A stretch of 61,994 nt of DNA from the NCBI GenBank assembly GCA_021108325.1, contig JAIORB010000030.1:1-61994 (forward strand), read 5' to 3'. Positions 27,552 through 36,584 of the stretch are shown piece after piece. The notes below the pieces were generated by a model. It was not told the DNA's origin. It saw nothing but the letters and a program-made list of their open reading frames with translations, and made no database searches. The DNA is from Bacteroidales bacterium. Lineage in GTDB: Bacteria > Bacteroidota > Bacteroidia > Bacteroidales > UBA12077. A program made the position numbers and the translations under genes. Every line of letters begins with the position of its first letter. Position 1 is the first letter of the stretch.

Positions 27552-28547
27552 TTATTGATGTTTCTTGAGTGACCGTATTGCAATAAAAATTGATCCAATA
27601 ATTAATATTAAAAAGCTTAATGCAAACAATGCTTGTCGTTTAATAATTTTTATGATTGGGTCGTTTTTATGAGTTATATCTGTAATAACTGATAAAGCAA
27701 AGTCCGGAAGTCTTGTTGAAGGATCTTGCTCCATATACAAAAGTTCTGCATTCAATTTCTGGTCTTTTATATTAAATTCTGCTTCCTGATCACTTTTTTC
27801 AATAAAAGCATTTATTATTAAGCTGTCAGGGACATATCGATTTAAAGGCTCGTCGATCAAAGGAAATTGATACTCAGTATTCCCAAACCAATAGTTAACA
27901 GAAACTATGGTTGTATTTTCTGCAGTAATTTGTTTTAACCTGTTTACAAACATTTCCATTATCTTATCAGCTACTTCAGAATAGCTTCCTATTTCTATTA
28001 AAATTTTTCCATCTTTTGCAGCTTTATATGAATATGACTTAAGTCTTTTCGTAGAAGATTCAAACTGAAATCTTTCGGCAAAAAAAGTTTTGGATTTTAA
28101 GATTCTGTTCAAATGATTAATTCTTTCTTCTCCAAATGCAGAGAAATCCAACCCCCAGTCTGGAGTATATGTTGTGTTAACCACAATATTATCTTCAATG
28201 ATATATAAATCATGAAAGCTTGAATCAAGTCCCAGCGATTTCAGTTGTTTGTTAAGGTTTTCTCCTCTAAGATCGATATGTGTTTTATTAGTGAGATCTT
28301 CTAATGCTTCTTTTTGGGCATCATAGAATGATTTCTCAAAAGTTTTTAAAGCAGATGTCTGAAAATCGCTAAGTCCTATTATTTCGTTTCTGATTTTTTC
28401 TCTAAGATCGTTTTCACTCTTTATTTGAATGTTAATAGTATCCTGAACTGTAATAATTGCCAGTATAATATTAAGTAAAAGTACAGTAAAGGTTACCTTG
28501 AAAAATAGCAGCCTATAAATTGACTTTCTTTTTGAACTTTTGTCCAT
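27552..28547 (-). CDS. Cache-like periplasmic sensor protein without output domain
   Basis: A 331-residue protein with one transmembrane helix near the N-terminus (about 12-34), a periplasmic domain of about 265 residues, a second helix (about 303-325) and only a few cytoplasmic residues (RSLKKHQ). The periplasmic part starts with a long helix (residues 38-85) and continues with strands such as LYIIEDNIVVNT and GKILIEIGSYSE. That layout is seen in the Cache sensor regions of histidine kinases and chemoreceptors. No kinase, cyclase or HAMP domain follows, and the next gene is an MFS carrier. The family call is tentative; it may be a truncated receptor or a stand-alone binding subunit. Confidence 0.65.
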   Translation of the reverse strand: MDKSSKRKSIYRLLFFKVTFTVLLLNIILAIITVQDTINIQIKSENDLREKIRNEIIGLSDFQTSALKTFEKSFYDAQKEALEDLTNKTHIDLRGENLNKQLKSLGLDSSFHDLYIIEDNIVVNTTYTPDWGLDFSAFGEERINHLNRILKSKTFFAERFQFESSTKRLKSYSYKAAKDGKILIEIGSYSEVADKIMEMFVNRLKQITAENTTIVSVNYWFGNTEYQFPLIDEPLNRYVPDSLIINAFIEKSDQEAEFNIKDQKLNAELLYMEQDPSTRLPDFALSVITDITHKNDPIIKIIKRQALFALSFLILIIGSIFIAIRSLKKHQ

Positions 28548-28746
28548 AGTTGAAAATATTAAATTAAAAACGTTGGTTAAGTTAATAAAAAAGAAATTAC
28601 TTGTAAAGGTTTAAGCATTTTTTTACATGACTTTATCGTTTTTGATGACCTTATTATTTATATTAATAGTTAAAAATATATTCATCAAACCATGAAAATC
28701 CTTTAAATTATTTAATTTCGCAGCATAGTAAATTTAAACTTTAATT

Positions 28747-29607
28747 ATGATTGATATAAAACAACACAGCTTATATAAGCCGATGGAAGTTGACTCGGTA
28801 TTATCAAATATTTTTAATATTTATTTTAAGAAATTTGGTGTATTATTCATTTACAGTTTTGTAGCTGCTTTTATTATTCAGATGACTTTTTATAAAATAG
28901 GTTTTTTAGAATTGACCAGATTAACAGATCCTGAAGATTTGATAAAAATGATTTTTGAGATGAGAAAAGAAATTTTAATAGGATCTATTATATATTTTAT
29001 GATTTATGGTTCACTAATCAGTTTCTTGGTTAACTACTTAATAAAAAGCGACATAGATCCAAAGATTCATATTGGGGATATTCTTGGAGAATCAGTTAGA
29101 AAATATTCAATCCATATGATTTTCTTCTTGATTTTATCTGTCCTTATCCTCGTTGTGGGAATTTTTATAGGCGTAATTGCTTTAATTATAGGATCATTTC
29201 TTGCAATGATTTACTTAGGAACTGTACTTACAACAGGAGGGACTATAATTGTTGTTGAAGAAAAAAATGCAATTGATGTTATTGGCAGGACTTTTATTTT
29301 AGCGCATAAAGATTTTTGGTCGGCATTGGGTTCTGTTGTATTATTTGTGCTTATGATGTTATTAATATCAATTGTAATAAGTGCAATTATTGCTATCCCA
29401 TTTGCAATTATGTTTTTTGATAATTGGCATGAAACTGGCAGTATAAGAGATTTATTTGATACACAAATATATGATATAGGGATATGGTCTGTGGTTTTGA
29501 ATTCGCTGGTTTCTGCTGTTACTTACCCTCTTTATGCAATACTTTCTGTAGTTTTATATTTTAAGTTAAAATATACCGAGGATCAAAAAACATTTTCTGT
29601 ACAATAA
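28747..29607 (+). CDS. Multi-pass membrane protein of unknown function
   Basis: A 286-residue inner-membrane protein with about six hydrophobic segments: near 32-50, 75-95, 122-147, 147-165, 195-222 and 245-275. The arrangement, with a soluble start (PMEVDSVLSNIFNIYFKKFGVL) and paired long helices, resembles the membrane domain of glycerophosphodiester phosphodiesterase-type and DUF975-like proteins. No catalytic motif is visible. It diverges from the Cache-like sensor gene across a 199-base gap with no other recognisable content. Confidence 0.65.
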   Translation: MIDIKQHSLYKPMEVDSVLSNIFNIYFKKFGVLFIYSFVAAFIIQMTFYKIGFLELTRLTDPEDLIKMIFEMRKEILIGSIIYFMIYGSLISFLVNYLIKSDIDPKIHIGDILGESVRKYSIHMIFFLILSVLILVVGIFIGVIALIIGSFLAMIYLGTVLTTGGTIIVVEEKNAIDVIGRTFILAHKDFWSALGSVVLFVLMMLLISIVISAIIAIPFAIMFFDNWHETGSIRDLFDTQIYDIGIWSVVLNSLVSAVTYPLYAILSVVLYFKLKYTEDQKTFSVQ

Positions 29608-29630
29608 AACAAAATAAAAAAACCTTGTTA

Positions 29631-29651
29631 AAAGCCCTATTGCAGGGCTTG
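29631..29651 (+). terminator. Possible terminator after the membrane protein gene
   Basis: AAGCCCT (29632-29638) pairs with AGGGCTT (29644-29650) across a 5-base loop, 24 bases after the stop codon at 29607. The following bases are only partly T-rich. Confidence 0.5.
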
Positions 29652-29811
29652 TTGTATTTGGTGTCTTAATCGAAGAGATTTTTTTTAAAAATTCACGCAA
29701 CCATTTTTTATTTATTACCATCTATAGTTTGTTGCATTAATTAAATTTTGTTTCAATACCCTAACCTAAATAATGATACTGCTAAATTATGCAGTAATTT
29801 TCAAAGATGTG

Positions 29812-29838
29812 GCGGTGTTTAAAAGCACCGCTTTTTTT
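29812..29838 (+). terminator. Strong orphan terminator upstream of yaaA
   Basis: GCGGTG (29812-29817) pairs with CACCGC (29826-29831), followed by seven more T. It lies about 205 bases after the preceding stop codon and a second hairpin, and 66 bases before yaaA. The 296-base gap holds no supported ORF. A terminator placed here suggests a short untranslated transcript or a long 3' UTR. Confidence 0.65.
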
Positions 29839-29903
29839 ATGAACATAACTCACTTCCTAATGTTTAAAACAGAAAGACTATTTTAATAATAAAGAATTTA
29901 TTT

Positions 29904-30668
29904 ATGATTACGATAATCTCACCTGCAAAGACTTTGGATTTTAAATCTTTGGCTCAGACACAGAAGTTTTCAATGCCTGATTTTATAGAAGATTCTAAAA
30001 TATTAGTTAAAGAGTTAAGAAAGTTAAACCCAAAAGATATTGTACGTTTGATGAAAGTTAATGATGAAATTGCAAATCTTAATTTCGAGAGAAATTTATC
30101 ATGGAAAACACCGTTTTCAATTGATAATGCAAAGCAATCATTATTGGCATTTAAAGGACAAGTTTATGTTGGCTTAGATGCAAAAACTTTATCAGAAGAT
30201 GATTTATTATTTGCACAAAATCATTTAAGGATTTTATCAGGATTATATGGAATTTTGCGGCCATTAGATTTAATGCAGGCTTATCGCCTTGAAATGAAGA
30301 TTTCCTTAAAAAATCCCAAAGGCAGAAATTTATATGAATTTTGGGGAATAAAAATTACAGATCTTATAAACAAAGAACTTTCAAACCATAAACATAAAGT
30401 CTTAATTAATTTGGCATCGAATGAATATTACAAAGTAGTTAAATTTAAATTGATTAAAGCTGATATAATTACACCTGTTTTCAAAGAGGATAAAGGAAAT
30501 GAATATAAAGTAGTAACTGTTTATACAAAAACTGCACGTGGATTAATGAGCAGATTTATAATTCAGAACAGGATTGAAGATCCTGAAGAAATAAAAGCTT
30601 TTGATTCGGGTGGCTATCTGTTTAACCATGATTTGTCTACTGAAAAAGAATGGGTCTTTACAAGATAA
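29904..30668 (+). CDS. yaaA: YaaA peroxide-stress protein (UPF0246)
   Basis: A 254-residue YaaA/DUF328 protein. Family signatures run the length: MITIISPAKTLDF at the N-terminus, FKGQVYVGLDA, RILSGLYGILRPLDLMQAYRLEMK, LINLASNEYYKVV, and ARGLMSRFIIQNRI plus FDSGGYLFN near the end. In E. coli YaaA limits iron-mediated oxidative damage during peroxide stress and binds DNA. Length is typical. It appears to be transcribed alone. Confidence 0.95.
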   Translation: MITIISPAKTLDFKSLAQTQKFSMPDFIEDSKILVKELRKLNPKDIVRLMKVNDEIANLNFERNLSWKTPFSIDNAKQSLLAFKGQVYVGLDAKTLSEDDLLFAQNHLRILSGLYGILRPLDLMQAYRLEMKISLKNPKGRNLYEFWGIKITDLINKELSNHKHKVLINLASNEYYKVVKFKLIKADIITPVFKEDKGNEYKVVTVYTKTARGLMSRFIIQNRIEDPEEIKAFDSGGYLFNHDLSTEKEWVFTR

Positions 30669-30852
30669 AAAAGAGGAGAACTGAAGTTTTTCCTTAATCC
30701 AACAGTATGATTGTTTTATGTCATAAGGAATTGATTATTATCCCACTGTAAATTGTTTCTTCCTCGATTAAAAAATCCTCAAGATTGCTTTTACCAATAA
30801 TCCTCATCTAAAATATCTTTTATACCTTTGCCCTGAATTTATGGAATGAATA

Positions 30853-31494
30853 ATGGAAGAAGATTTTAATAGAGATATAGTATACTCGCAAAATATTACT
30901 GAATTTGTTACAGTAGTCAGTGAATATTGTTCGTTTGTCGAAAATACAGCAAGGTTTGCAAAAAAAGATTTTTTGGATAAAGCCAGGAAATTGCTGTCAT
31001 TGATTTATTTGAAGGGATCCCTTTTACCAAAATTCGAATCTGTTTTCGATGATGAAAACGAAAAGTTTGTAACAGAAGAAGAATGGGATTTTATTCATAA
31101 TTCTGTTCAAAAAAAACTGGGTTTTCATGATGATTATAGAGAAGTTTTTGATCCGTTAAGTCACGAACAAGTTGAACAAAGCACTACTTCTATTTCGGAT
31201 AATTTAGCAGATATTTACCAGGATTTAAAAAATTTTGTTACTCTTTATAATATTGGAACAGAGGAGATCATGAATGATGCATTATGGGAGTGTCAGTTAA
31301 ATTTCGAAGAATTATGGGGACAGAAATTATTAAATGCATTAAAAGCAATTCATAGTGTATTTTTTGGAGATAATGATTTGGAAGAGAACGAAGACGGTGA
31401 TAATGTTGACAATGAAAAGCAGGACGATGATATTGATACAAGCAATTGGATATTAACAAAGCGGCAAGCTGATTTTAGAAAAGGAGAAGAGTAA
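30853..31494 (+). CDS. DUF5063 domain protein
   Basis: A 213-residue, mostly helical acidic cytoplasmic protein. Its first half (ITEFVTVVSEYCSFVENT, then KARKLLSLIYLKGSLLPKF) matches my recollection of DUF5063, a Bacteroidota family of unknown function. The C-terminal quarter is very acidic, with a run of Asp, Glu and Asn near residues 175-195, and looks disordered. The stop codon is directly followed by the ATG of the 3'-5' exonuclease gene, which implies translational coupling and perhaps a joint role in RNA or DNA processing (inference). A TACCTTTG box at 30823-30830 may be its -7 element. Confidence 0.75.
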   Translation: MEEDFNRDIVYSQNITEFVTVVSEYCSFVENTARFAKKDFLDKARKLLSLIYLKGSLLPKFESVFDDENEKFVTEEEWDFIHNSVQKKLGFHDDYREVFDPLSHEQVEQSTTSISDNLADIYQDLKNFVTLYNIGTEEIMNDALWECQLNFEELWGQKLLNALKAIHSVFFGDNDLEENEDGDNVDNEKQDDDIDTSNWILTKRQADFRKGEE

Positions 31495-32082
31495 ATGTTT
31501 GCAGAAAATTTAACGAACGATGAAATAAATGATTTGCCACTTTATCAGTTTAACGGGGGCATTTTTGTTATCGACACTTTTGATAAGTTAGATAATTTTT
31601 TGCCTTTAATACAGGAACATAAGATTCTTGGCTTTGATACAGAAACAAAACCATCTTTTAAAAAAGGTATTATTAATCCGGTATCATTATTGCAGTTGAC
31701 ATCATCAACCCAGGCATTTTTAATAAGAATAAACAGAATAGGATTCCCGGACGAAATTAAGAATATACTTAGTGATAAGTGTGTAAAAAAAATAGGTTTG
31801 GCCATAAAAGATGATATTAAAATATTAAGAAATATCAGTGAGTTTGAACCTAACAGTTTTATTGACCTGCAAGATTATGTTGAAGATTTTGGTATTGAAG
31901 CAAAAAGTTTAAAGAAAATTACTGCCATTGTTTTAGATAAAAGAATATCAAAATCGCAACAAGTTACAAATTGGGAAAGAGAAGAGCTTTCTGAAGCACA
32001 ACAAGTTTATGCTGCAACCGATGCCTGGGCTTGTTTGCAAGTTTATAAGAAATTAAATAATGAAGATTGTGATATAAACTAA
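31495..32082 (+). CDS. 3'-5' exonuclease domain protein (DEDDy, RNase D-like)
   Basis: A 195-residue single-domain exonuclease. Exo I is FDTETKPSF with Asp48 and Glu50. Exo II is the Asp in GLAIKDDIKIL (106-107). Exo III is YAATDAWA with Tyr172 and Asp176, which defines the DEDDy class shared by RNase D and WRN-type nucleases. There is no HRDC domain, so it is shorter than true RNase D. It starts directly after the DUF5063 stop codon. The substrate (tRNA ends, small RNA or DNA) is not determined by sequence. Confidence 0.9.
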   Translation: MFAENLTNDEINDLPLYQFNGGIFVIDTFDKLDNFLPLIQEHKILGFDTETKPSFKKGIINPVSLLQLTSSTQAFLIRINRIGFPDEIKNILSDKCVKKIGLAIKDDIKILRNISEFEPNSFIDLQDYVEDFGIEAKSLKKITAIVLDKRISKSQQVTNWEREELSEAQQVYAATDAWACLQVYKKLNNEDCDIN

Positions 32083-32118
32083 TGTGGTAAAATAAATTTT
32101 ATTCTAACTCAATAAAAA

Positions 32119-32200
32119 CAATGGAATACTGGAATATTGGAAAAGATTTATGTAATTTCCATTTTTCCTCCCGAAAACTTTCGGGATTCTATTATTCCAA
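32119..32200. repeat. REP-like palindromic intergenic repeat
   Basis: An inner hairpin CCCGAAA/TTTCGGG lies at 32170-32185. An outer pair, TGGAATA (32122-32128) and TATTCCA (32193-32199), encloses it. It lies in the 197-base gap between the exonuclease and methyltransferase genes. No ORF is supported. Confidence 0.5.
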
Positions 32201-32279
32201 GCATAAAAGAAATAAATTTAAAAGATAACTTTTATAAACTACAATATATTAAATCATAGCTATATAATTAAGTCAGAAT

Positions 32280-33464
32280 ATGAATTATCCAAAAGTAATA
32301 TTAAAATCAGGAAAGGACCAGTCTGTTAGACGATACCATCCGTGGATTTTTTCAGGAGCAATTAAAAAGATCATTGGGAATGTAAATGAGGGTGATCTGG
32401 TAAGGGTAACAGATAATAAAGATGAATTTCTGGCTTTGGGGCATTACCAGATAGGTTCGATTGCTATTAGGATAATATCATTTGAAGAAAAGGAAATTGA
32501 TAAAAAATTTTGGAAAGAAAAAATAAGCAATGCATATAAACTAAGAAGAGATTTTGGATTAGCTGAGAATGAAAATAATAATGTTTATCGCCTGGTTCAT
32601 GCCGAAGGCGATGGTTTGCCCGGCTTAATTATTGATTTTTATAATGGAACAGCAGTACTTCAAATGCATTCAATAGGGATGTATTTAAATAAAGAGCATA
32701 TTATTGAGGCTTTAAAAGATAATTACGGCGAAAGACTAATTGCAGTTTACGATAAGAGCGAATCAACAATTCCGTTTAAATCTGGAATAAATGCAAAAAA
32801 CGAATATGTTTATGGTAGCTCAAACGAAAACATTGTCTTGGAATATGGTAATAAATTCAAAGTAAATTGGGAAGAGGGCCAAAAAACAGGTTTTTTTATT
32901 GATCAACGTGAGAATAGAAAATTATTAGCGGAATATTCAAAAGACAGATCGGTATTAAATGTATTTGGTTATACAGGAGGTTTTTCTGTTTATGCAATGC
33001 ATGGAGGAGCCAGGTTGGTACACTCCGTCGATAGCTCAAAAAAGGCTATTGATCTTACAAATGAAAATATTAAACTCAATTTCGAAGATACCGGCAGGCA
33101 TGAAGCTTTTGCGGTTGATGCGTTTGAGTTTTTAAATGATATTGATAATAAATATGATGTAATAATTCTTGATCCTCCTGCTTTTGCAAAGCATCGTAAT
33201 GTGTTGTCTAATGCTTTGCAAGGTTATAAGAGATTAAATGCTAAAGCAATTGAAAAGATCAAACCCGGAGGAATTCTTTTTACTTTCTCGTGTTCGCAAG
33301 TTGTAAGCAAAGAGAATTTCAGAAAAACAATTTTTGTTGCTGCTGCTAATACCGGACGAAACGTTAGGATTCTTCATCAGTTAAGCCAGCCTGTAGATCA
33401 TCCGATTAATATTTATCATCCTGAGGGTGAATATTTAAAAGGATTAGTTGTGTATGTAGAGTAA
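32280..33464 (+). CDS. rlmI: RlmI-type 23S rRNA (cytosine-5) methyltransferase
   Basis: A 394-residue class I SAM-dependent methyltransferase with an N-terminal PUA domain (about 1-75; YHPWIFSGAI) and a C-terminal Rossmann domain. Motif I is NVFGYTGGFSVYA, the acidic loop is VDSSKKAIDL, motif IV is ILDPPAFAK, and SCSQVV carries the candidate catalytic cysteine. Length matches E. coli RlmI, which methylates C1962 of 23S rRNA. The exact target here is inferred from family membership. Confidence 0.9.
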   Translation: MNYPKVILKSGKDQSVRRYHPWIFSGAIKKIIGNVNEGDLVRVTDNKDEFLALGHYQIGSIAIRIISFEEKEIDKKFWKEKISNAYKLRRDFGLAENENNNVYRLVHAEGDGLPGLIIDFYNGTAVLQMHSIGMYLNKEHIIEALKDNYGERLIAVYDKSESTIPFKSGINAKNEYVYGSSNENIVLEYGNKFKVNWEEGQKTGFFIDQRENRKLLAEYSKDRSVLNVFGYTGGFSVYAMHGGARLVHSVDSSKKAIDLTNENIKLNFEDTGRHEAFAVDAFEFLNDIDNKYDVIILDPPAFAKHRNVLSNALQGYKRLNAKAIEKIKPGGILFTFSCSQVVSKENFRKTIFVAAANTGRNVRILHQLSQPVDHPINIYHPEGEYLKGLVVYVE

Positions 33465-33507
33465 GTCAGATTATATTATTATTTTTATGATTTTAAAACT
33501 TCAAATA

Positions 33508-34509
33508 ATGAAAAGATTATCTCTTATAACTATATTCTTAATTGCTGTTGCAGCATTATCAAAGGCACAGTATATTTTTCCGGTTTCTGAGTATTCGTCG
33601 GAAATGAAAAATTTCGAACTGTCCAATTTTGATATTAGCGATACTGTATTATATCTGCCTTTGGGTAAAAGCGGCTTACATATTCTAAACATTAAGGATA
33701 TAAATAATATTAGTGAATTATCGGTTTATACAGAGTATGAAAAACGATCGAGAGAAAAAATATATGGAATTGCTCATTGTGTAAAAGTAATTAATAACAG
33801 GGCATATTTATCGTATGGCCCTTTAGGATTAAAAATTTTAGATGTTACTGATCCTACCATGCCATATCAATTGGGAACATATTATCGGTATCAGGATGTT
33901 TACTGTTCTGAAATTTATGAAAATTATGCTTTGTTGGGATATATTGATATGGGTTTAGAAATTGTTGATTTGAGCGATCTGGATAATATTAATATGGTAT
34001 CAAGAAATAATGTAGGAGGCTTTACTGTTGAAAATATCCAGATTATTCCGCCATATATTATTATTTTGGGAGGGAAAAAGGGGCTCAGGACTTTTAAATT
34101 CCAGGAACCTTTTACAAAATTTAAGCAAGCTGAATTTCCAAGAGATTATTTAACAGGTAATGATGCAAACAAATTACTTGTTAGAGGTTCTATAGGTTAT
34201 TTAGCAAATGATTTAAAAGGCTTAACTGTATTAAATATGGGATTGCCATTATACCCACTTGAAGTAAATAATATTAAAACAGAAGGAAGAGCTACAGATA
34301 TCATAATAGATGGAAATTATATTTATTTAGCTTGCGGGAAATGCATTGAGGTATACGATATTAAAGATCCTGAAAAACCAGTCAAAGTGTTCGAATATAT
34401 TGATAAGGATAAAAAGTTTGAAAGCTTGAGATTGTATGATAACCATTTGTTTGCATTATATAGTGATGGAAGCAGGGATTATGGAATTGTTATTTTCCAG
34501 GTTGAGTAA
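33508..34509 (+). CDS. Secreted LVIVD-repeat beta-propeller protein
   Basis: About 333 residues from the preferred ATG at 33508, which starts directly with a signal peptide (MKRLSLITIFLIAVAALSKA). The longer frame from 33487 would put seven residues before it. The mature part has several LVIVD-type repeats of about 45 residues: GLHILNIKDI, GLKILDVTDPTMP, GLEIVDLSDLDN and IEVYDIKDPEKP. Such repeats form beta-propellers on cell-surface or periplasmic proteins in Bacteroidota. The ligand is unknown. It converges on recQ with a 25-base gap. Confidence 0.82.
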   Translation: MKRLSLITIFLIAVAALSKAQYIFPVSEYSSEMKNFELSNFDISDTVLYLPLGKSGLHILNIKDINNISELSVYTEYEKRSREKIYGIAHCVKVINNRAYLSYGPLGLKILDVTDPTMPYQLGTYYRYQDVYCSEIYENYALLGYIDMGLEIVDLSDLDNINMVSRNNVGGFTVENIQIIPPYIIILGGKKGLRTFKFQEPFTKFKQAEFPRDYLTGNDANKLLVRGSIGYLANDLKGLTVLNMGLPLYPLEVNNIKTEGRATDIIIDGNYIYLACGKCIEVYDIKDPEKPVKVFEYIDKDKKFESLRLYDNHLFALYSDGSRDYGIVIFQVE

Positions 34510-34534
34510 TTTTTATTTATCGATAAAAACAAAT

Positions 34535-36445
34535 TTAATTTTCAAGATTCCAGGTTAACAAATCTTGTGCATCCTTAATAATTTTATTATTATCCAATAA
34601 CCATTGAATTACTTTTAAACTTTTCTCTTTGTTTTTACCACTTTTTAAAACTAATTCATCCAATGAGACTAAAGTGTATTGAAGTTTTTCCTTTAGCTCA
34701 TCAAGAATTAAATCAAACTCATATTTGCTTAAATCAAGTTCGTTCCTTCGTGTACATACATCACATTGTCCGCATCTATCAGGGTTTTTATCTCCAAAAT
34801 AGTTGAGAAGAATTTGGTTTCTGCATTTATTGTTCGACGAGGCATAATGCAACATAGCATCTATTCGTTCAATATACCTGCTTTTCCTGAATTCGTAATT
34901 TTCTTTCGAAATATGAAGCGATTTATCATCAAGTCTTTCTTCTGTGAAAACAATTAAAGGGTTTTTCTTTTGAGGGATATAATTTAAAATGCCTAGTGAT
35001 TTTAAGTTGTTTAGATATTTGTATACAACTTCAATATCAATATTGGCTTTTTTAGCCAGTGAGCGTTCATCAATATTTACATAATCTGAAAATAAGCCGG
35101 TATAAGATCTGAGAACAAGTTTTATAAAACCATCGAATTTTGCATTTGCAATTTGAAACTTATATAAGTCATCTCTTCCTCCTAAGAAATGAAGTTTCGA
35201 CATGCTGAATAACTCATCTGTAAGCTCAATGTAACCTTCTCTTTGCAGAAACTTTAAGCTACTGTGTATTGTCATTATATTAAAATTGTAATTCTTTGCA
35301 AAATCAGAAATGATAAAATCAAACGACATATATTTTCCTCCACCATAAGGAATTTTAAAATGATTACCTAAGGCCTGATATACGGCTTTGATTTCTTTTA
35401 TCTCAGGAAAACTTGTTGTAACCCTTTGCTCTGCTTTAACCTTATCAGAATTATTATATAATAAAACAGCAACTGCTTTTTTTTCATCTCTTCCTCCACG
35501 ACCGGCTTCCTGAAAGTATGATTCAATACTATCTGGTAAATCTAAATGAATTACAAAACGTACATCAGATTTGTCTATACCCATACCGAATGCATTAGTC
35601 GAAACCATCACTCTTATTTTTCCGACTTTCCATTCATTTTGTTTCGTATTTCGTGCTTCGTGGTTTAATCCGGCATGATAGTAATCGGCAGAGATATTAT
35701 TTTTACTCAAAAACAAAGCGGTTTCTCTTGTTTTCTTTCTATTGCGAACATAAATAATTCCGCTTCCCTTAACTTTGTTAATTGTTTCAACTAAGTAATT
35801 TAATTTATCATCCATTTCGCGCACCAGGTAAATAAGATTTTTACGTTCGAAACTTTTGCGATATACATTTTTTTCTTTAAAATGTAATTTATCCTGTATA
35901 TCATCAACTACCTTGGGGATAGCCGTTGCAGTTAAAGCAAGAAAAGGTACATCTGAAACTAATTCGCGTAACTCTGATATTTTTAAGTATGATGGTCTAA
36001 AATCGTATCCCCATTCCGATATACAATGTGCTTCGTCAATGGCAATTAAATTTACTTTCATGTGTTTAACTCGTACCCTGAAAATTTCTGTTGCAATACG
36101 TTCCGGAGATATATAAAGGAATTTAAAATTTCCATAAATACAGTTTTCAAGGGCAATATCAATCTCGTTTTTGGTCATTCCTGAATAAATGGCAATTGCT
36201 TTTATATCTCTCTTATGAAGATTTTCAACCTGATCTTTCATTAAAGCAATTAAAGGAGTAATAACAATACAAATACCATCTTGAGCCATTGAAGGTATCT
36301 GGAAAGTAATTGATTTTCCACCACCGGTTGGCATAAGAGCAAGGGTGTCTTTTCCTTCCATTACAGAACGAATGATATCTTCTTGTAATGGTCTGAACTT
36401 TGAGTAGCCCCAATATTTAATTAATATTTGTTCGTATCTGTTCAT
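34535..36445 (-). CDS. recQ: RecQ-family ATP-dependent DNA helicase
   Basis: A 636-residue 3'-5' DNA helicase used in recombination and fork repair. Motifs are Walker A (MPTGGGKSITFQIP), DEAH (IDEAHCISEWGYDFRPSYL), TATA (ALTATAIP), and the C-terminal lobe with FGMGIDKSDVRFVIH and QEAGRGGRD. A zinc site (CRNQILLNYFGDK then CGQCDVC) lies near residue 550. About 200 residues of winged-helix-like sequence sit between helicase and zinc regions, and the tail after the zinc site is only about 70 residues with no clear HRDC domain. This differs from E. coli RecQ and may be normal for the phylum. It diverges from guaB. Confidence 0.93.
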   Translation of the reverse strand: MNRYEQILIKYWGYSKFRPLQEDIIRSVMEGKDTLALMPTGGGKSITFQIPSMAQDGICIVITPLIALMKDQVENLHKRDIKAIAIYSGMTKNEIDIALENCIYGNFKFLYISPERIATEIFRVRVKHMKVNLIAIDEAHCISEWGYDFRPSYLKISELRELVSDVPFLALTATAIPKVVDDIQDKLHFKEKNVYRKSFERKNLIYLVREMDDKLNYLVETINKVKGSGIIYVRNRKKTRETALFLSKNNISADYYHAGLNHEARNTKQNEWKVGKIRVMVSTNAFGMGIDKSDVRFVIHLDLPDSIESYFQEAGRGGRDEKKAVAVLLYNNSDKVKAEQRVTTSFPEIKEIKAVYQALGNHFKIPYGGGKYMSFDFIISDFAKNYNFNIMTIHSSLKFLQREGYIELTDELFSMSKLHFLGGRDDLYKFQIANAKFDGFIKLVLRSYTGLFSDYVNIDERSLAKKANIDIEVVYKYLNNLKSLGILNYIPQKKNPLIVFTEERLDDKSLHISKENYEFRKSRYIERIDAMLHYASSNNKCRNQILLNYFGDKNPDRCGQCDVCTRRNELDLSKYEFDLILDELKEKLQYTLVSLDELVLKSGKNKEKSLKVIQWLLDNNKIIKDAQDLLTWNLEN

Positions 36446-36584
36446 TAATTATCGGAAGATACAAAATATTTTATGAAGATTAAAAAATAAAATGTATCGA
36501 TATTATCAGATTTTCACCTGAAATTAAGCTAATTTTTTGTAATTTGGCACAATTTTAAAATACACAAATAACCTATTATTTAAA

